The translations under genes and the position numbers were made by a program. Below the pieces are notes generated by a model. It saw only the letters and a list, made by a program, of their open reading frames with translations. It made no database searches and was not told where the DNA came from. A stretch of DNA of 5,973 nucleotides from Verrucomicrobiaceae bacterium UBA2429 (lineage in GTDB: Bacteria; Verrucomicrobiota; Verrucomicrobiia; Verrucomicrobiales; Verrucomicrobiaceae), in assembly GCA_002343505.1 (NCBI GenBank), contig DDQZ01000013.1:53893-59865 (forward strand). The letters are read 5' to 3'. Each line of letters opens with the position of its first letter. The stretch's first letter is position 1. This document shows positions 1 to 5,506 of the stretch, one piece after another.

Positions 1-234
1 CTTCATGAGGCCGATGTTGCCCTCGGAGATGAGGTCGAGCAGGGGCAGGCCGTAGTTCGCGTAATCCTGGGCGATTTTGACAACGAGGCGGAGGTTGGCG
101 CGAATCATGTGCGAGCGCGCCTCTGGGTCGCCGCGCTTGATGCGCTCGGCGAGATCAACCTCCTGCTCCGGAGTCAGCAAATCAGTCTTGCCGATCTCAC
201 GCAGGTAGATTTTAATGCCTCCGTCGAGTTCCAT
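1..234 (-). CDS. sigma-70 family RNA polymerase sigma factor, N-terminal part (cut by window edge)
   Basis: This is the first 78 codons of a sigma factor that directs RNA polymerase to promoters; the rest lies beyond position 1. The start ATG is the complement of 232-234, and an in-frame stop at 247-249 leaves no earlier ATG. The protein begins [20 protein letters not shown], which is region 1.2. It continues with [20 protein letters not shown] and then region 2.1/2.2 (about residues 41-78), with [20 protein letters not shown] and [11 protein letters not shown], the typical core-binding segment of group 1/2 sigma-70 factors. Region 1.1 is absent, so the protein starts at region 1.2 as in RpoS-like or short RpoD/SigA-type factors; I cannot decide between these from the fragment. 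No Shine-Dalgarno sequence is visible before the start. It is transcribed away from the tRNA and export genes, so a functional link to them is not implied. Family assignment is near certain, exact subgroup is not. Confidence 0.93.
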   Translation of the reverse strand, partial: MELDGGIKIYLREIGKTDLLTPEQEVDLAERIKRGDPEARSHMIRANLRLVVKIAQDYANYGLPLLDLISEGNIGLMK

Positions 235-309
235 AGATGAAAGGTTTCAAGGGTTGGTACGATGCAGATTTGGGATTCTTGATTTCCTGATGAAATTCAG
301 GGGGTGGTC

Positions 310-318
310 ATTCTATCA
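310..318 (-). promoter_or_regulatory. candidate extended -10 promoter for the sigma factor gene
   Basis: Read on the minus strand, this is TGATAGAAT: a TAGAAT hexamer (5 of 6 to TATAAT) preceded by a TG one base upstream, the extended -10 form. I see no good -35 hexamer at the usual distance, which extended -10 promoters can do without. It would give a leader of roughly 70 bases before the start at 234. The call rests on short motif matching only. Confidence 0.3.
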
Positions 319-413
319 CAGGGTTTCAAGAATTCTCCTTGTTTTTGAAGCAACTTTTCGGCCAAACTCAAAGCCGGACGCCTGGACAATGCCCGTCGAA
401 CAAGCGCTGATTT

Positions 414-446
414 TGAAATTGGACATATTCGTTGAACCCAATTTCA
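414..446. repeat. 9-bp perfect inverted repeat in the intergenic region
   Basis: TGAAATTGG at 414-422 is matched exactly by its reverse complement CCAATTTCA at 438-446, with 15 bases between. As DNA it could be a two-half-site operator; as RNA it could form a hairpin, but no T-run follows on either strand, so a classical terminator is unlikely. It lies about 95 bases upstream of the candidate sigma promoter and about 220 upstream of the tRNA promoter. Function unknown. Confidence 0.45.
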
Positions 447-620
447 CACTGACCGTCAATAAAATTTCTGAAAAATCTTGCGCACTGAACCACGGCTTGA
501 CGCAATTGAGAGTGCCTCAAGATCTCAAAAATCAACTCTTGCATGGCCCTCGAAGGTGGCTAGACATTCGAATTCTGCTGAAAGACAGGTGTGGCACACA
601 ATCAGGATGTTGAATTCATC

Positions 621-665
621 AATTTTTCTGAATTTTTAAAATTTTTTGTTTAAATTATAAAAATA
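621..665 (+). promoter_or_regulatory. A/T tract upstream of the tRNA promoter (UP-element-like)
   Basis: This stretch is almost entirely A and T, with runs such as ATTTTTAAAATTTTTTG followed by TTTAAATTATAAAAA. It ends two bases before the candidate -35 of the tRNA gene. Stable RNA genes often carry such A/T tracts, bound by the alpha subunit C-terminal domain of RNA polymerase, and the position fits. The role is inferred from composition and position. Confidence 0.4.
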
Positions 666-667
666 CC

Positions 668-697
668 TTGCTGTTTGCGAGGATTGAGTGTTACTAT
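668..697 (+). promoter_or_regulatory. candidate sigma-70 promoter of the tRNA-Gly gene
   Basis: A -35-like TTGCTG at 668-673 is followed after 18 bases by TACTAT at 692-697. A TG at 689-690 sits one base before the -10, so this is also an extended -10. Transcription would begin near 704, a few bases before the mature tRNA start at 708. The hexamers are imperfect (3 of 6 and 4 of 6) but spacing, TG, upstream A/T tract and distance to the tRNA agree. It could also serve the protein genes from 818 on, since no terminator is visible after the tRNA. Confidence 0.5.
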
Positions 698-707
698 GGC
701 TTTAATT

Positions 708-781
708 GCGGGTATAGCTTAATGGTAAAGTTCCAGCCTTCCACGCTGGCCATGTGGGTTCGATTCCCACTACCCGCTCCA
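708..781 (+). tRNA. trnG: tRNA-Gly, anticodon UCC
   Basis: The sequence folds into a complete cloverleaf. The acceptor stem is GCGGGTA (708-714) with TACCCGC (771-777). The D stem is 717-720 with 728-731. The anticodon stem is CCAGC (733-737) with GCTGG (745-749), with loop CTTCCAC giving anticodon TCC at 740-742. The variable loop is four bases (750-753), and the T arm is GTGGG (754-758), loop TTCGATT, CCCAC (766-770). Discriminator T778 is followed by a genome-encoded CCA (779-781). The anticodon reads GGA and, by wobble, GGG glycine codons. The sequence closely resembles bacterial tRNA-Gly(UCC), and no stem pair is broken. It is followed after 36 bases by the secreted-protein gene on the same strand, with no terminator between. 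Confidence 0.97.
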
Positions 782-817
782 GTCATAGCGAATTAACAAT
801 CTCATCCTCAAGCCATT

Positions 818-1390
818 ATGAGCGCCCTTTCCGCATTCCGTTTCTTCGGTTTGACATTCACCGCCGCCTTGCTTGGCACCATGCCGACGCATGGACAAAA
901 CAGTTCCTGCGCGAACATTTCGAGCGATGTCACGGCCGCTGTCAGTAATGATCCTTCCAAGGTTCTGATGATTGTCGAGGACGCGCTTGTGATCAACGAG
1001 TCCTGCGCCGGTGAGATCATCAAGGCTGCCATTCTTGCCTCCAAAGCGGATGCGGCCCTGGTCAATCAAATTGTGCAAACGGGCATCTCGGTCGCCCCCA
1101 AAATGGCCTCGGTCATCACAGACAGCGCCACGGCAGTTTCTCCCGGAACCGCCATTGCCGCCCAGTTTGTGGCCGCGCCGCAAGATCTCAACACTTCGGC
1201 GAAGAACCCTGCTAAAAACCCGCTTCCAGTGGCTCCGGAGCCTGTTTTTGAACCTGTCGTGCCCGCCAGCATCCGCGGCGTTTATTTGATCCAGCCGCCC
1301 GCGTCCGGATTCATCCCGCGTGATCCACGTTGCCGGAAAGATTGTGACGATCCGCTTTCGCCAAGCCAAAACCAGCCCGGATTTAATTGA
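818..1390 (+). CDS. small secreted protein of unknown function, first gene of the export cluster
   Basis: I do not recognise a named family. The 190-residue product starts with a signal peptide: a short N-terminus with R8, a hydrophobic stretch about 9-21 and a likely signal peptidase I site after THG (24-26), so it should be periplasmic or outside the cell. Residues about 36-120 look helical and alanine/valine/isoleucine-rich, with two loosely similar units starting IVEDAL (52) and IVQTGI (85). From about 121 to 190 the chain is proline-rich and probably unstructured. Four cysteines remain after cleavage: C31, C63 and the close pair C172/C176, which could form disulfides. The ATG at 818 places the signal peptide correctly; no Shine-Dalgarno sequence precedes it. 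It lies 36 bases after the tRNA and 45 before the outer-membrane barrel gene, so joint transcription and an envelope role beside the barrel are likely. That role is inferred from position only. Confidence 0.8.
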   Translation: MSALSAFRFFGLTFTAALLGTMPTHGQNSSCANISSDVTAAVSNDPSKVLMIVEDALVINESCAGEIIKAAILASKADAALVNQIVQTGISVAPKMASVITDSATAVSPGTAIAAQFVAAPQDLNTSAKNPAKNPLPVAPEPVFEPVVPASIRGVYLIQPPASGFIPRDPRCRKDCDDPLSPSQNQPGFN

Positions 1391-1401
1391 TGCTCCGGGC
1401 T
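1374..1401 (+). repeat. 7-bp hairpin over the stop codon of the secreted-protein gene
   Basis: AGCCCGG (1374-1380) pairs perfectly with CCGGGCT (1395-1401) around a 14-base loop that contains the stop TGA (1388-1390). No T-run follows, so it is not a typical terminator. It may protect the message end or tune expression of the next gene, but could also be chance. Confidence 0.3.
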
Positions 1402-1435
1402 CACTGAAATACGACGAATCTACACCCCCGTCATC

Positions 1436-2635
1436 ATGCGCCACTGTCTCCCATCGTTATGCGCCATCATGATGGCGGCCACGACAGTCACTGGTTATTC
1501 CCAAGGGTTGACTGCGGTGAGAAATTTCTCCGGCGACTTCACCGAGGATCAGCCCCTGACCTGGAGCATCACCACACGCGGCGGCTATGACAACCTCAAG
1601 TATGACGTTCCCTCGGCCTTCCTGCCAGATTTCGAATCGTGGTACATCCAGGGTGGGGTCGGCATGACCTACACGGAGGCGGATCCAGTCACTCCCTGGA
1701 GCATGGATCTGGACCTTGGCGCCACACACTACCTTGATGACATGCCTCGTTATGACGACACGTTTTACAACGCCCGTGTCGCTTTCAACCTGGCTCACAA
1801 GCTGTCCGAGCGGCTCAAGATCAGCAATAATTTTTATCTGACCTACGAGGCGGAGCCCAACCTCGCTTTCGGAGGCTCGACCACGCTCTTCAACGGGCAG
1901 TACCTTTACGGCTACAACAACTTCAACGTCAGCTACGCCTGGTCCCAGCGCTTTTCCACCACCACGTCATACACCGTGGACGGAATCACTTATGACGACA
2001 ATCTCGTTTCTAGTTTCGAGGACCGTCTGTCCCATCTTGTGGCGCAGCAGTTCAGCTATGCTATCAGCCAGCGCACGACGTTGAACGCCGAATATCGCTA
2101 CCGCCACACGCAGTTCAGGGCGGCTGGAAGGCCCGACTTCCAATCCCATTTCGCGCTGGCGGGTCTGGATCATGCCTGGAGCGAACGCACCACGGGATCC
2201 TTCCGCGCGGGTGCCGAGTTCTTCCGCTCATACGGCGGCTGGAAAAGCGCGCCTTATGGCGAGATTGCGCTCAGCCATCAGGTCGCCCGCAAAACGACTG
2301 CGCGCTGGTTTGGTGTGGCCGGGTATGATGGCGCCGAACTTGGCGCATATGACAGCCGCTATGCCTTGCGCACGGGTGTGAATTTCCATCACCAAGTCAC
2401 CAAGCGTTTTGGCGTTCAAGCCGGCGCTTCTTATGCCTACAGCGAATTCGATGGTGATGGCGCGATCACTGATGTGACGGAGCACTCTCTGCTGCTTTCC
2501 ACCGGGCTTTCCTATCAGATTCTGGAGAATCTCAGTCTCGATACCCGTTACAGCTACTCCCTGCTCGACTCCGACGACGCCTTCCGCAGCTTCGACCGTC
2601 ATAATGTCTCCGTCGGTGTGACCGCCTCTTTCTAA
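1436..2635 (+). CDS. outer-membrane beta-barrel protein, candidate polysaccharide export pore
   Basis: The 399-residue product has a signal peptide (about 1-22, cleavage near GYS|Q). The rest is almost wholly amphipathic beta strand: alternating aromatic or hydrophobic and polar residues, many Tyr/Trp/Phe. By eye I count about 18 strands, from LTWSITTRGG (41) to the last, NVSVGVTASF. The final residue is phenylalanine, the usual C-terminal signal for the BAM assembly machine. Short turns of the type AWSQR, AISQR, AWSERTT recur about every 40 residues, as expected for strand-turn-strand units with short periplasmic turns. It resembles the 'putative beta-barrel porin 2' type of proteins seen in exopolysaccharide loci. 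Since the Wza-type protein at 4927 lacks an outer-membrane segment, this barrel is the best candidate for the outer-membrane channel of the system, as in Myxococcus Wzp-type porins. A general porin or structural role remains possible. Barrel fold is well supported, substrate is inferred. No Shine-Dalgarno sequence precedes the start. Confidence 0.88.
   Translation: MRHCLPSLCAIMMAATTVTGYSQGLTAVRNFSGDFTEDQPLTWSITTRGGYDNLKYDVPSAFLPDFESWYIQGGVGMTYTEADPVTPWSMDLDLGATHYLDDMPRYDDTFYNARVAFNLAHKLSERLKISNNFYLTYEAEPNLAFGGSTTLFNGQYLYGYNNFNVSYAWSQRFSTTTSYTVDGITYDDNLVSSFEDRLSHLVAQQFSYAISQRTTLNAEYRYRHTQFRAAGRPDFQSHFALAGLDHAWSERTTGSFRAGAEFFRSYGGWKSAPYGEIALSHQVARKTTARWFGVAGYDGAELGAYDSRYALRTGVNFHHQVTKRFGVQAGASYAYSEFDGDGAITDVTEHSLLLSTGLSYQILENLSLDTRYSYSLLDSDDAFRSFDRHNVSVGVTASF
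1799..2536 (+). repeat. recurring hairpin-turn motif within the beta-barrel
   Basis: At protein level, seven similar turn segments recur: KLSERLK (122-128), AWSQRFS (168-174), AISQRTT (209-215), AWSERTT (247-253), QVARKTT (282-288), QVTKRFG (320-326) and QILENLS (361-367). Spacings are 46, 41, 38, 35, 38 and 41 residues, the length of one beta hairpin with its outer loop. The pattern suggests the barrel was built, or is constrained, by repeated two-strand units. DNA-level repetition is not evident. Confidence 0.55.
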
Positions 2636-2652
2636 ACCACTCTCCCGGAAAC

Positions 2653-2702
2653 AACAGCCAGCATCCCGGCCAGCGGGCGGCCTCGCGCCCCCGCTGGCTG
2701 TT
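2653..2702 (+). terminator. GC-rich hairpin between barrel and kinase genes (terminator or attenuator)
   Basis: AACAGCCAGC (2653-2662) is perfectly complementary to GCTGGCTGTT (2693-2702), a 10-bp stem closing a GC-rich interior. The same right arm can pair instead with GCCAGCGGG (2669-2677) through CCCGCTGGC (2690-2698), so two mutually exclusive stems are possible. Only TGTTT follows, not a full T-run, so termination is probably partial at most. Located 18 bases after the barrel stop and 44 before the kinase start, it may lower or condition expression of the downstream genes, or stabilise the upstream message. Confidence 0.45.
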
Positions 2703-2746
2703 TGTGAAACGGCGGATGATCAAGCGAAACGGATAATCAAAGACTC

Positions 2747-4918
2747 ATGAGCGAAGCCAGCCCCGACCTGCAAAATCACGCCCTCGATTCCTGGCGCGTC
2801 ATCCGTGGCCGGGCTGGACTCATCATACTTTCATTCCTCCTCGTCTTTGGCTCCGCCGCCATGCTCACCTACATCATGCCGCGCAAATACCGCGGCCGGG
2901 TTGAGATGAAAATCGAGCGGCTTCAGGACAAGGTGCAGGTCTTCGAGCGCTCCAGCGACAACTTCATGGCAAACAGCGATGTCGTTGTAAAAAATGAATT
3001 CGAGAGCATCATCAAGCCCGAAACGCTCTACCCTGTGGTGGACAAGCTGGACCTTCAGTTGAAGTGGGAGCTGCCCACCCGTCAGGCAGCGCTTGGGAAA
3101 TTACGCTCCAATCTCGACACCCAGTCCAGCATCCGGTCCGACTTCGTCATCATCGAGTTTTTTGACAAGGACCCGGCGCTCGCCGCGACCATCGCCAACG
3201 CGGTCGCCGACAGCTACATGACACGCCGTGTCGAGGTGGAGTCCAAACAGAAAGAATCGGCTCTCGAGATGCTCAACAAGCAGATCACCGAGCAGGAGCA
3301 ACTCCGCGCCCAGGCCCAGCTCAAAATGCAGGAGGCCAAGACCAAGGCCGGCATCGTCGGCGAGTGGTTCTCGGCAGGGCCGAACTCCACCGTGCCGGGA
3401 GCCGAGCTGCGCACCACCGGGGACTCCATGGCGGTTACTCGCGAGCAGGCCATCTTTCAGGCGGATCTCGATGTGGAAACCCTCAGTGCGGAAATCGGCC
3501 AGTTGCAGACTTTGGAAGGGGACGAACTAGTCGCCCGCGCCGGCGGCTTGAAGCTCGACAACGCCAATGTCGCCCAGATGACCGGTGAATTGCAGCGGCT
3601 TGAGGTCGCCCGCGAGGGACTTGTCAATCAGGGACGTGGCCGCAGGCACCCGGAGGTGCTCGCCAATGACAGCCAGATCACCAAATACAAGGAGTTGATA
3701 GCCGCCGCTGCCAAAGACCATCTGGCCGGACTGCAAAACCGGCTGGAGAGCGCCCGCAAAAGGAAGGAGGCTCTCGAAGCCTCCAACCAGGACGCCAAAT
3801 CCGAACTGCTCGGGCAGCAGTCCGCCTTCAATGAATACAAGACCGCCAAAGACGACGTGACCGACATCGAGGCCATCCTGCGCACGCTGAAGACGAGATA
3901 TTTCGAGACCAAGGCCGGTCTGGAGATTTTCAAATCCCCGGCCACAATCTACGCCAAGGCTGAGCCGGAGGGCCGCCCCGCAAAGCCCAATGTCGCGCTA
4001 AATCTCGCCCTTGGCGGCATCCTTGGCCTCATGTTCGGCTTCGGCCTCGCCTTCGCTTTGGAGTTCATGGACACCAGCATCAAGAGCCTCGACGATGTCG
4101 AGCGTTTTCTGGGCGTGCCTGTGCTTGCCGTGGTGCCGAAAAATGTCGGCATCCTGCACCGTGCCACAGGCTTCAATCCCGACGCCGAGGCCTACCGCAT
4201 CCTGCGCACGAACATCGAGTTCAACCGCAAAAACCGCGACGCCAACTGCATCACCGTCACCAGCGGCGGCGCCGGCGAGGGCAAGTCCACCACGCTCTGC
4301 AACCTCGCCGTCGTCTGCGCCCAGGGGGGATACAGCGTCCTGCTCATAGACGCCGACCTGCGCCGCCCCTCGATGCACACCCACTTCGATGCCGGCAACA
4401 CCACTGGCCTCACCAACTTTCTCACCACCAACGTGCGCATGGAGGACGTCGTCGTACGCACCGCTGTGGAAAACCTTTACTTTCTGCCCAGCGGTCTCCT
4501 GCCCGCCGACAGCGCCGGCATCCTGAACTCCCAGCGCATGTCAGACCTCATTGAGGATGCCAAGAGCCGCTTCGACATCGTCCTCATAGACTCCCCGCCC
4601 ATTCTCGGTGTCAGCGACGCTTCCGTGCTCGCGAATGAGGCGGACCTCACCATGATCGTCGTCCAGCACCGCCGTCTGCCGCGCCAGACACTCATGCGTG
4701 TGAAGCAGACCGTGGAAAACGTCGGCGGCACCGTTCTCGGCGTCGTGCTCAACAACGTGGACCTGCGGGCCGACAGCCAGTACCAGTACTACACAAACTA
4801 CTACACTTACTACTCCCCCGACAACCGCCCCGCCGCCGAGGGTGGCAAGCCCAAAAAGCGCCGCAAAGCCGCCGGAGAAACCGCGCCTGCCCGGACGCCA
4901 GGTGGGGATTTATTCTGA
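2747..4918 (+). CDS. polysaccharide chain-length/export tyrosine autokinase (Wzc-type)
   Basis: This inner-membrane protein controls polymer length and export through cycles of tyrosine autophosphorylation. Order in its 723 residues: a Wzz-type start, a first membrane segment (about 23-44), a long periplasmic part with coiled coils (about 165-200 and 275-390) and a GNVR-like stretch with RRHPEVLA (299-306), a proline-containing RPAKPN (410-415) and a second membrane segment (about 417-439). The cytoplasmic kinase follows: the oligomerisation motif EX2RX2R as E481, R484, R487; Walker A GGAGEGKST (507-515) with K513; Walker A' VLLIDADLRRP (531-541); Walker B IVLIDSPP (611-618). Seven tyrosines at 679-689 form the autophosphorylation cluster. 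After it comes a basic tail (KPKKRRK, 701-707). Length is that of one-piece proteobacterial-type kinases. The Walker A has Ala at 509 where Pro is common. The export gene follows 8 bases later. No good Shine-Dalgarno sequence precedes the ATG. Function is secure; the polymer is unknown. Confidence 0.96.
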   Translation: MSEASPDLQNHALDSWRVIRGRAGLIILSFLLVFGSAAMLTYIMPRKYRGRVEMKIERLQDKVQVFERSSDNFMANSDVVVKNEFESIIKPETLYPVVDKLDLQLKWELPTRQAALGKLRSNLDTQSSIRSDFVIIEFFDKDPALAATIANAVADSYMTRRVEVESKQKESALEMLNKQITEQEQLRAQAQLKMQEAKTKAGIVGEWFSAGPNSTVPGAELRTTGDSMAVTREQAIFQADLDVETLSAEIGQLQTLEGDELVARAGGLKLDNANVAQMTGELQRLEVAREGLVNQGRGRRHPEVLANDSQITKYKELIAAAAKDHLAGLQNRLESARKRKEALEASNQDAKSELLGQQSAFNEYKTAKDDVTDIEAILRTLKTRYFETKAGLEIFKSPATIYAKAEPEGRPAKPNVALNLALGGILGLMFGFGLAFALEFMDTSIKSLDDVERFLGVPVLAVVPKNVGILHRATGFNPDAEAYRILRTNIEFNRKNRDANCITVTSGGAGEGKSTTLCNLAVVCAQGGYSVLLIDADLRRPSMHTHFDAGNTTGLTNFLTTNVRMEDVVVRTAVENLYFLPSGLLPADSAGILNSQRMSDLIEDAKSRFDIVLIDSPPILGVSDASVLANEADLTMIVVQHRRLPRQTLMRVKQTVENVGGTVLGVVLNNVDLRADSQYQYYTNYYTYYSPDNRPAAEGGKPKKRRKAAGETAPARTPGGDLF

Positions 4919-4926
4919 CTTCCGCC

Positions 4927-5478
4927 ATGAACTCACGCCTCCTCCTCCTGCTTGTCTTCTGCGCCGTGTCGCAGCGCGTCCACGCCCAGGGCGAACTGCC
5001 CTTGAAGTCTGGCGACCGCATCACCATCAGCATCGGCGCCATACCCGACAACGAGGTGGTGCAGATCAACAAGGTCTATACCATCAGCGACAATGGCACC
5101 ATCAATCTGCTTCACATCGGCGAGGTGCGGGCCAGCGGTCTCAAGCCCTCCGCGCTTCAGCGCTCCATCGAGCAGATTTACGTTTCGCGGGAAATTTACG
5201 CGCGCCCGAACGTGCTCGTTTCCATAGACACAGACCAGACCGCGCGCCAGGTTTATGTCACCGGCGTCAACAAACCCGGGCCCGTGCCTTACCGCCCTGG
5301 CATGACGCTTTCCCAGGCAATCCAGTTCGCCGGCGGGCCCACGCCCTTTGCCAGCATGAAGCGCGTGCGCCTCGTGCGCGGCGCCCGCGTCACCGAGCAC
5401 AATCTCTCGCGCGACATCGGCAACCCCGCCGTGGATGTGACCCTTCAGCCGGAGGACCAGATCAACCTTCCGGAGTGA
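4927..5478 (+). CDS. short Wza-type polysaccharide export protein (Poly_export + one SLBB domain)
   Basis: The 183-residue product carries a signal peptide with a leucine-rich core (5-14) and a likely signal peptidase I site after VHA (18-20). C12 lies in the core without a lipobox, so it is probably not a lipoprotein. The Poly_export domain spans about 24-100 (LKSGDRITI, ISDNGTINLLHIGEV, ARPNVLVSI). One SLBB domain spans about 107-160 (VYVTGVNKPGPVPYRPGMTL, IQFAGG). The protein ends right after, at DQINLPE. E. coli Wza is about twice as long, with further domains and a C-terminal amphipathic helix that spans the outer membrane; both are absent. It should therefore form a periplasmic ring that connects the autokinase encoded 8 bases upstream to a separate outer-membrane pore, most likely the barrel at 1436-2635. 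The ATG at 4927 is chosen because it places the signal peptide; a GGTGGGGA at 4901-4908 is too distant to act as its ribosome site. Confidence 0.94.
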   Translation: MNSRLLLLLVFCAVSQRVHAQGELPLKSGDRITISIGAIPDNEVVQINKVYTISDNGTINLLHIGEVRASGLKPSALQRSIEQIYVSREIYARPNVLVSIDTDQTARQVYVTGVNKPGPVPYRPGMTLSQAIQFAGGPTPFASMKRVRLVRGARVTEHNLSRDIGNPAVDVTLQPEDQINLPE

Positions 5479-5506
5479 TCCGCCGCATCATGCGCTCCAC
5501 TCCGGA
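5469..5506 (+). promoter_or_regulatory. hairpin enclosing the start of the cysteine-cluster gene (possible translational coupling)
   Basis: TCCGGAGTG (5469-5477) pairs perfectly with CACTCCGGA (5498-5506). The left arm holds the only SD-like GGAG near the next gene (5472-5475) and most of the export gene's stop codon (5476-5478). The 20-base loop holds the ATG at 5490, itself the centre of CGCAT-C-ATGCG (5484-5494). Ribosomes finishing the export gene would open the stem. Regulation is inferred from base pairing only. Confidence 0.4.

Larger units (their letters stand above)
235..707. other. divergent intergenic region without a convincing gene
   Basis: This 473-base stretch separates the leftward sigma gene from the rightward tRNA gene and is clearly richer in A and T than the coding DNA on the right. 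A plus-strand frame is open from 215 to 613, but it begins inside the sigma gene on the opposite strand, lacks a ribosome binding site and has no recognisable domain, so I do not call it. What can be seen: a 9-base direct repeat GGTTTCAAG (243-251 and 322-330), a candidate leftward -10 (310-318), a 9-bp inverted repeat (414-446), small overlapping inverted repeats such as TTGAG/CTCAA around 480-530, a palindrome ATTCGAAT (566-573), and an A/T tract before the tRNA promoter. An undetected small RNA cannot be excluded. Confidence 0.6.

Noticed and set aside
215..613. Plus-strand open frame of 132 codons before the tRNA
   Set aside because: It begins inside the sigma factor gene on the opposite strand, has no ribosome site and no recognisable domain or codon pattern, and lies in AT-rich intergenic DNA.
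770..1444. Minus-strand open frame of 224 codons opposite the secreted-protein gene
   Set aside because: It runs into the tRNA gene and has a Gly/Arg-rich composition with no domain; the plus-strand frame has a proper signal peptide.
2228..2602. Minus-strand open frame of 124 codons opposite the beta-barrel gene
   Set aside because: It is a shadow of the barrel reading frame; no start signal and no domain.
4960..4965. C12 of the export protein as a lipoprotein anchor
   Set aside because: The preceding residues are L-V-F, with Phe directly before Cys, which does not fit a lipobox, and a good signal peptidase I site follows at VHA (18-20).
4842..5489. Long N-terminal extension of the cysteine-cluster frame through the kinase end and the whole export gene
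   Set aside because: The translation there is low-complexity Arg/Pro/His-rich, as expected for an off-frame read of GC-rich genes; the export gene in the other frame has clear domains and a signal peptide. The real gene starts at 5490.
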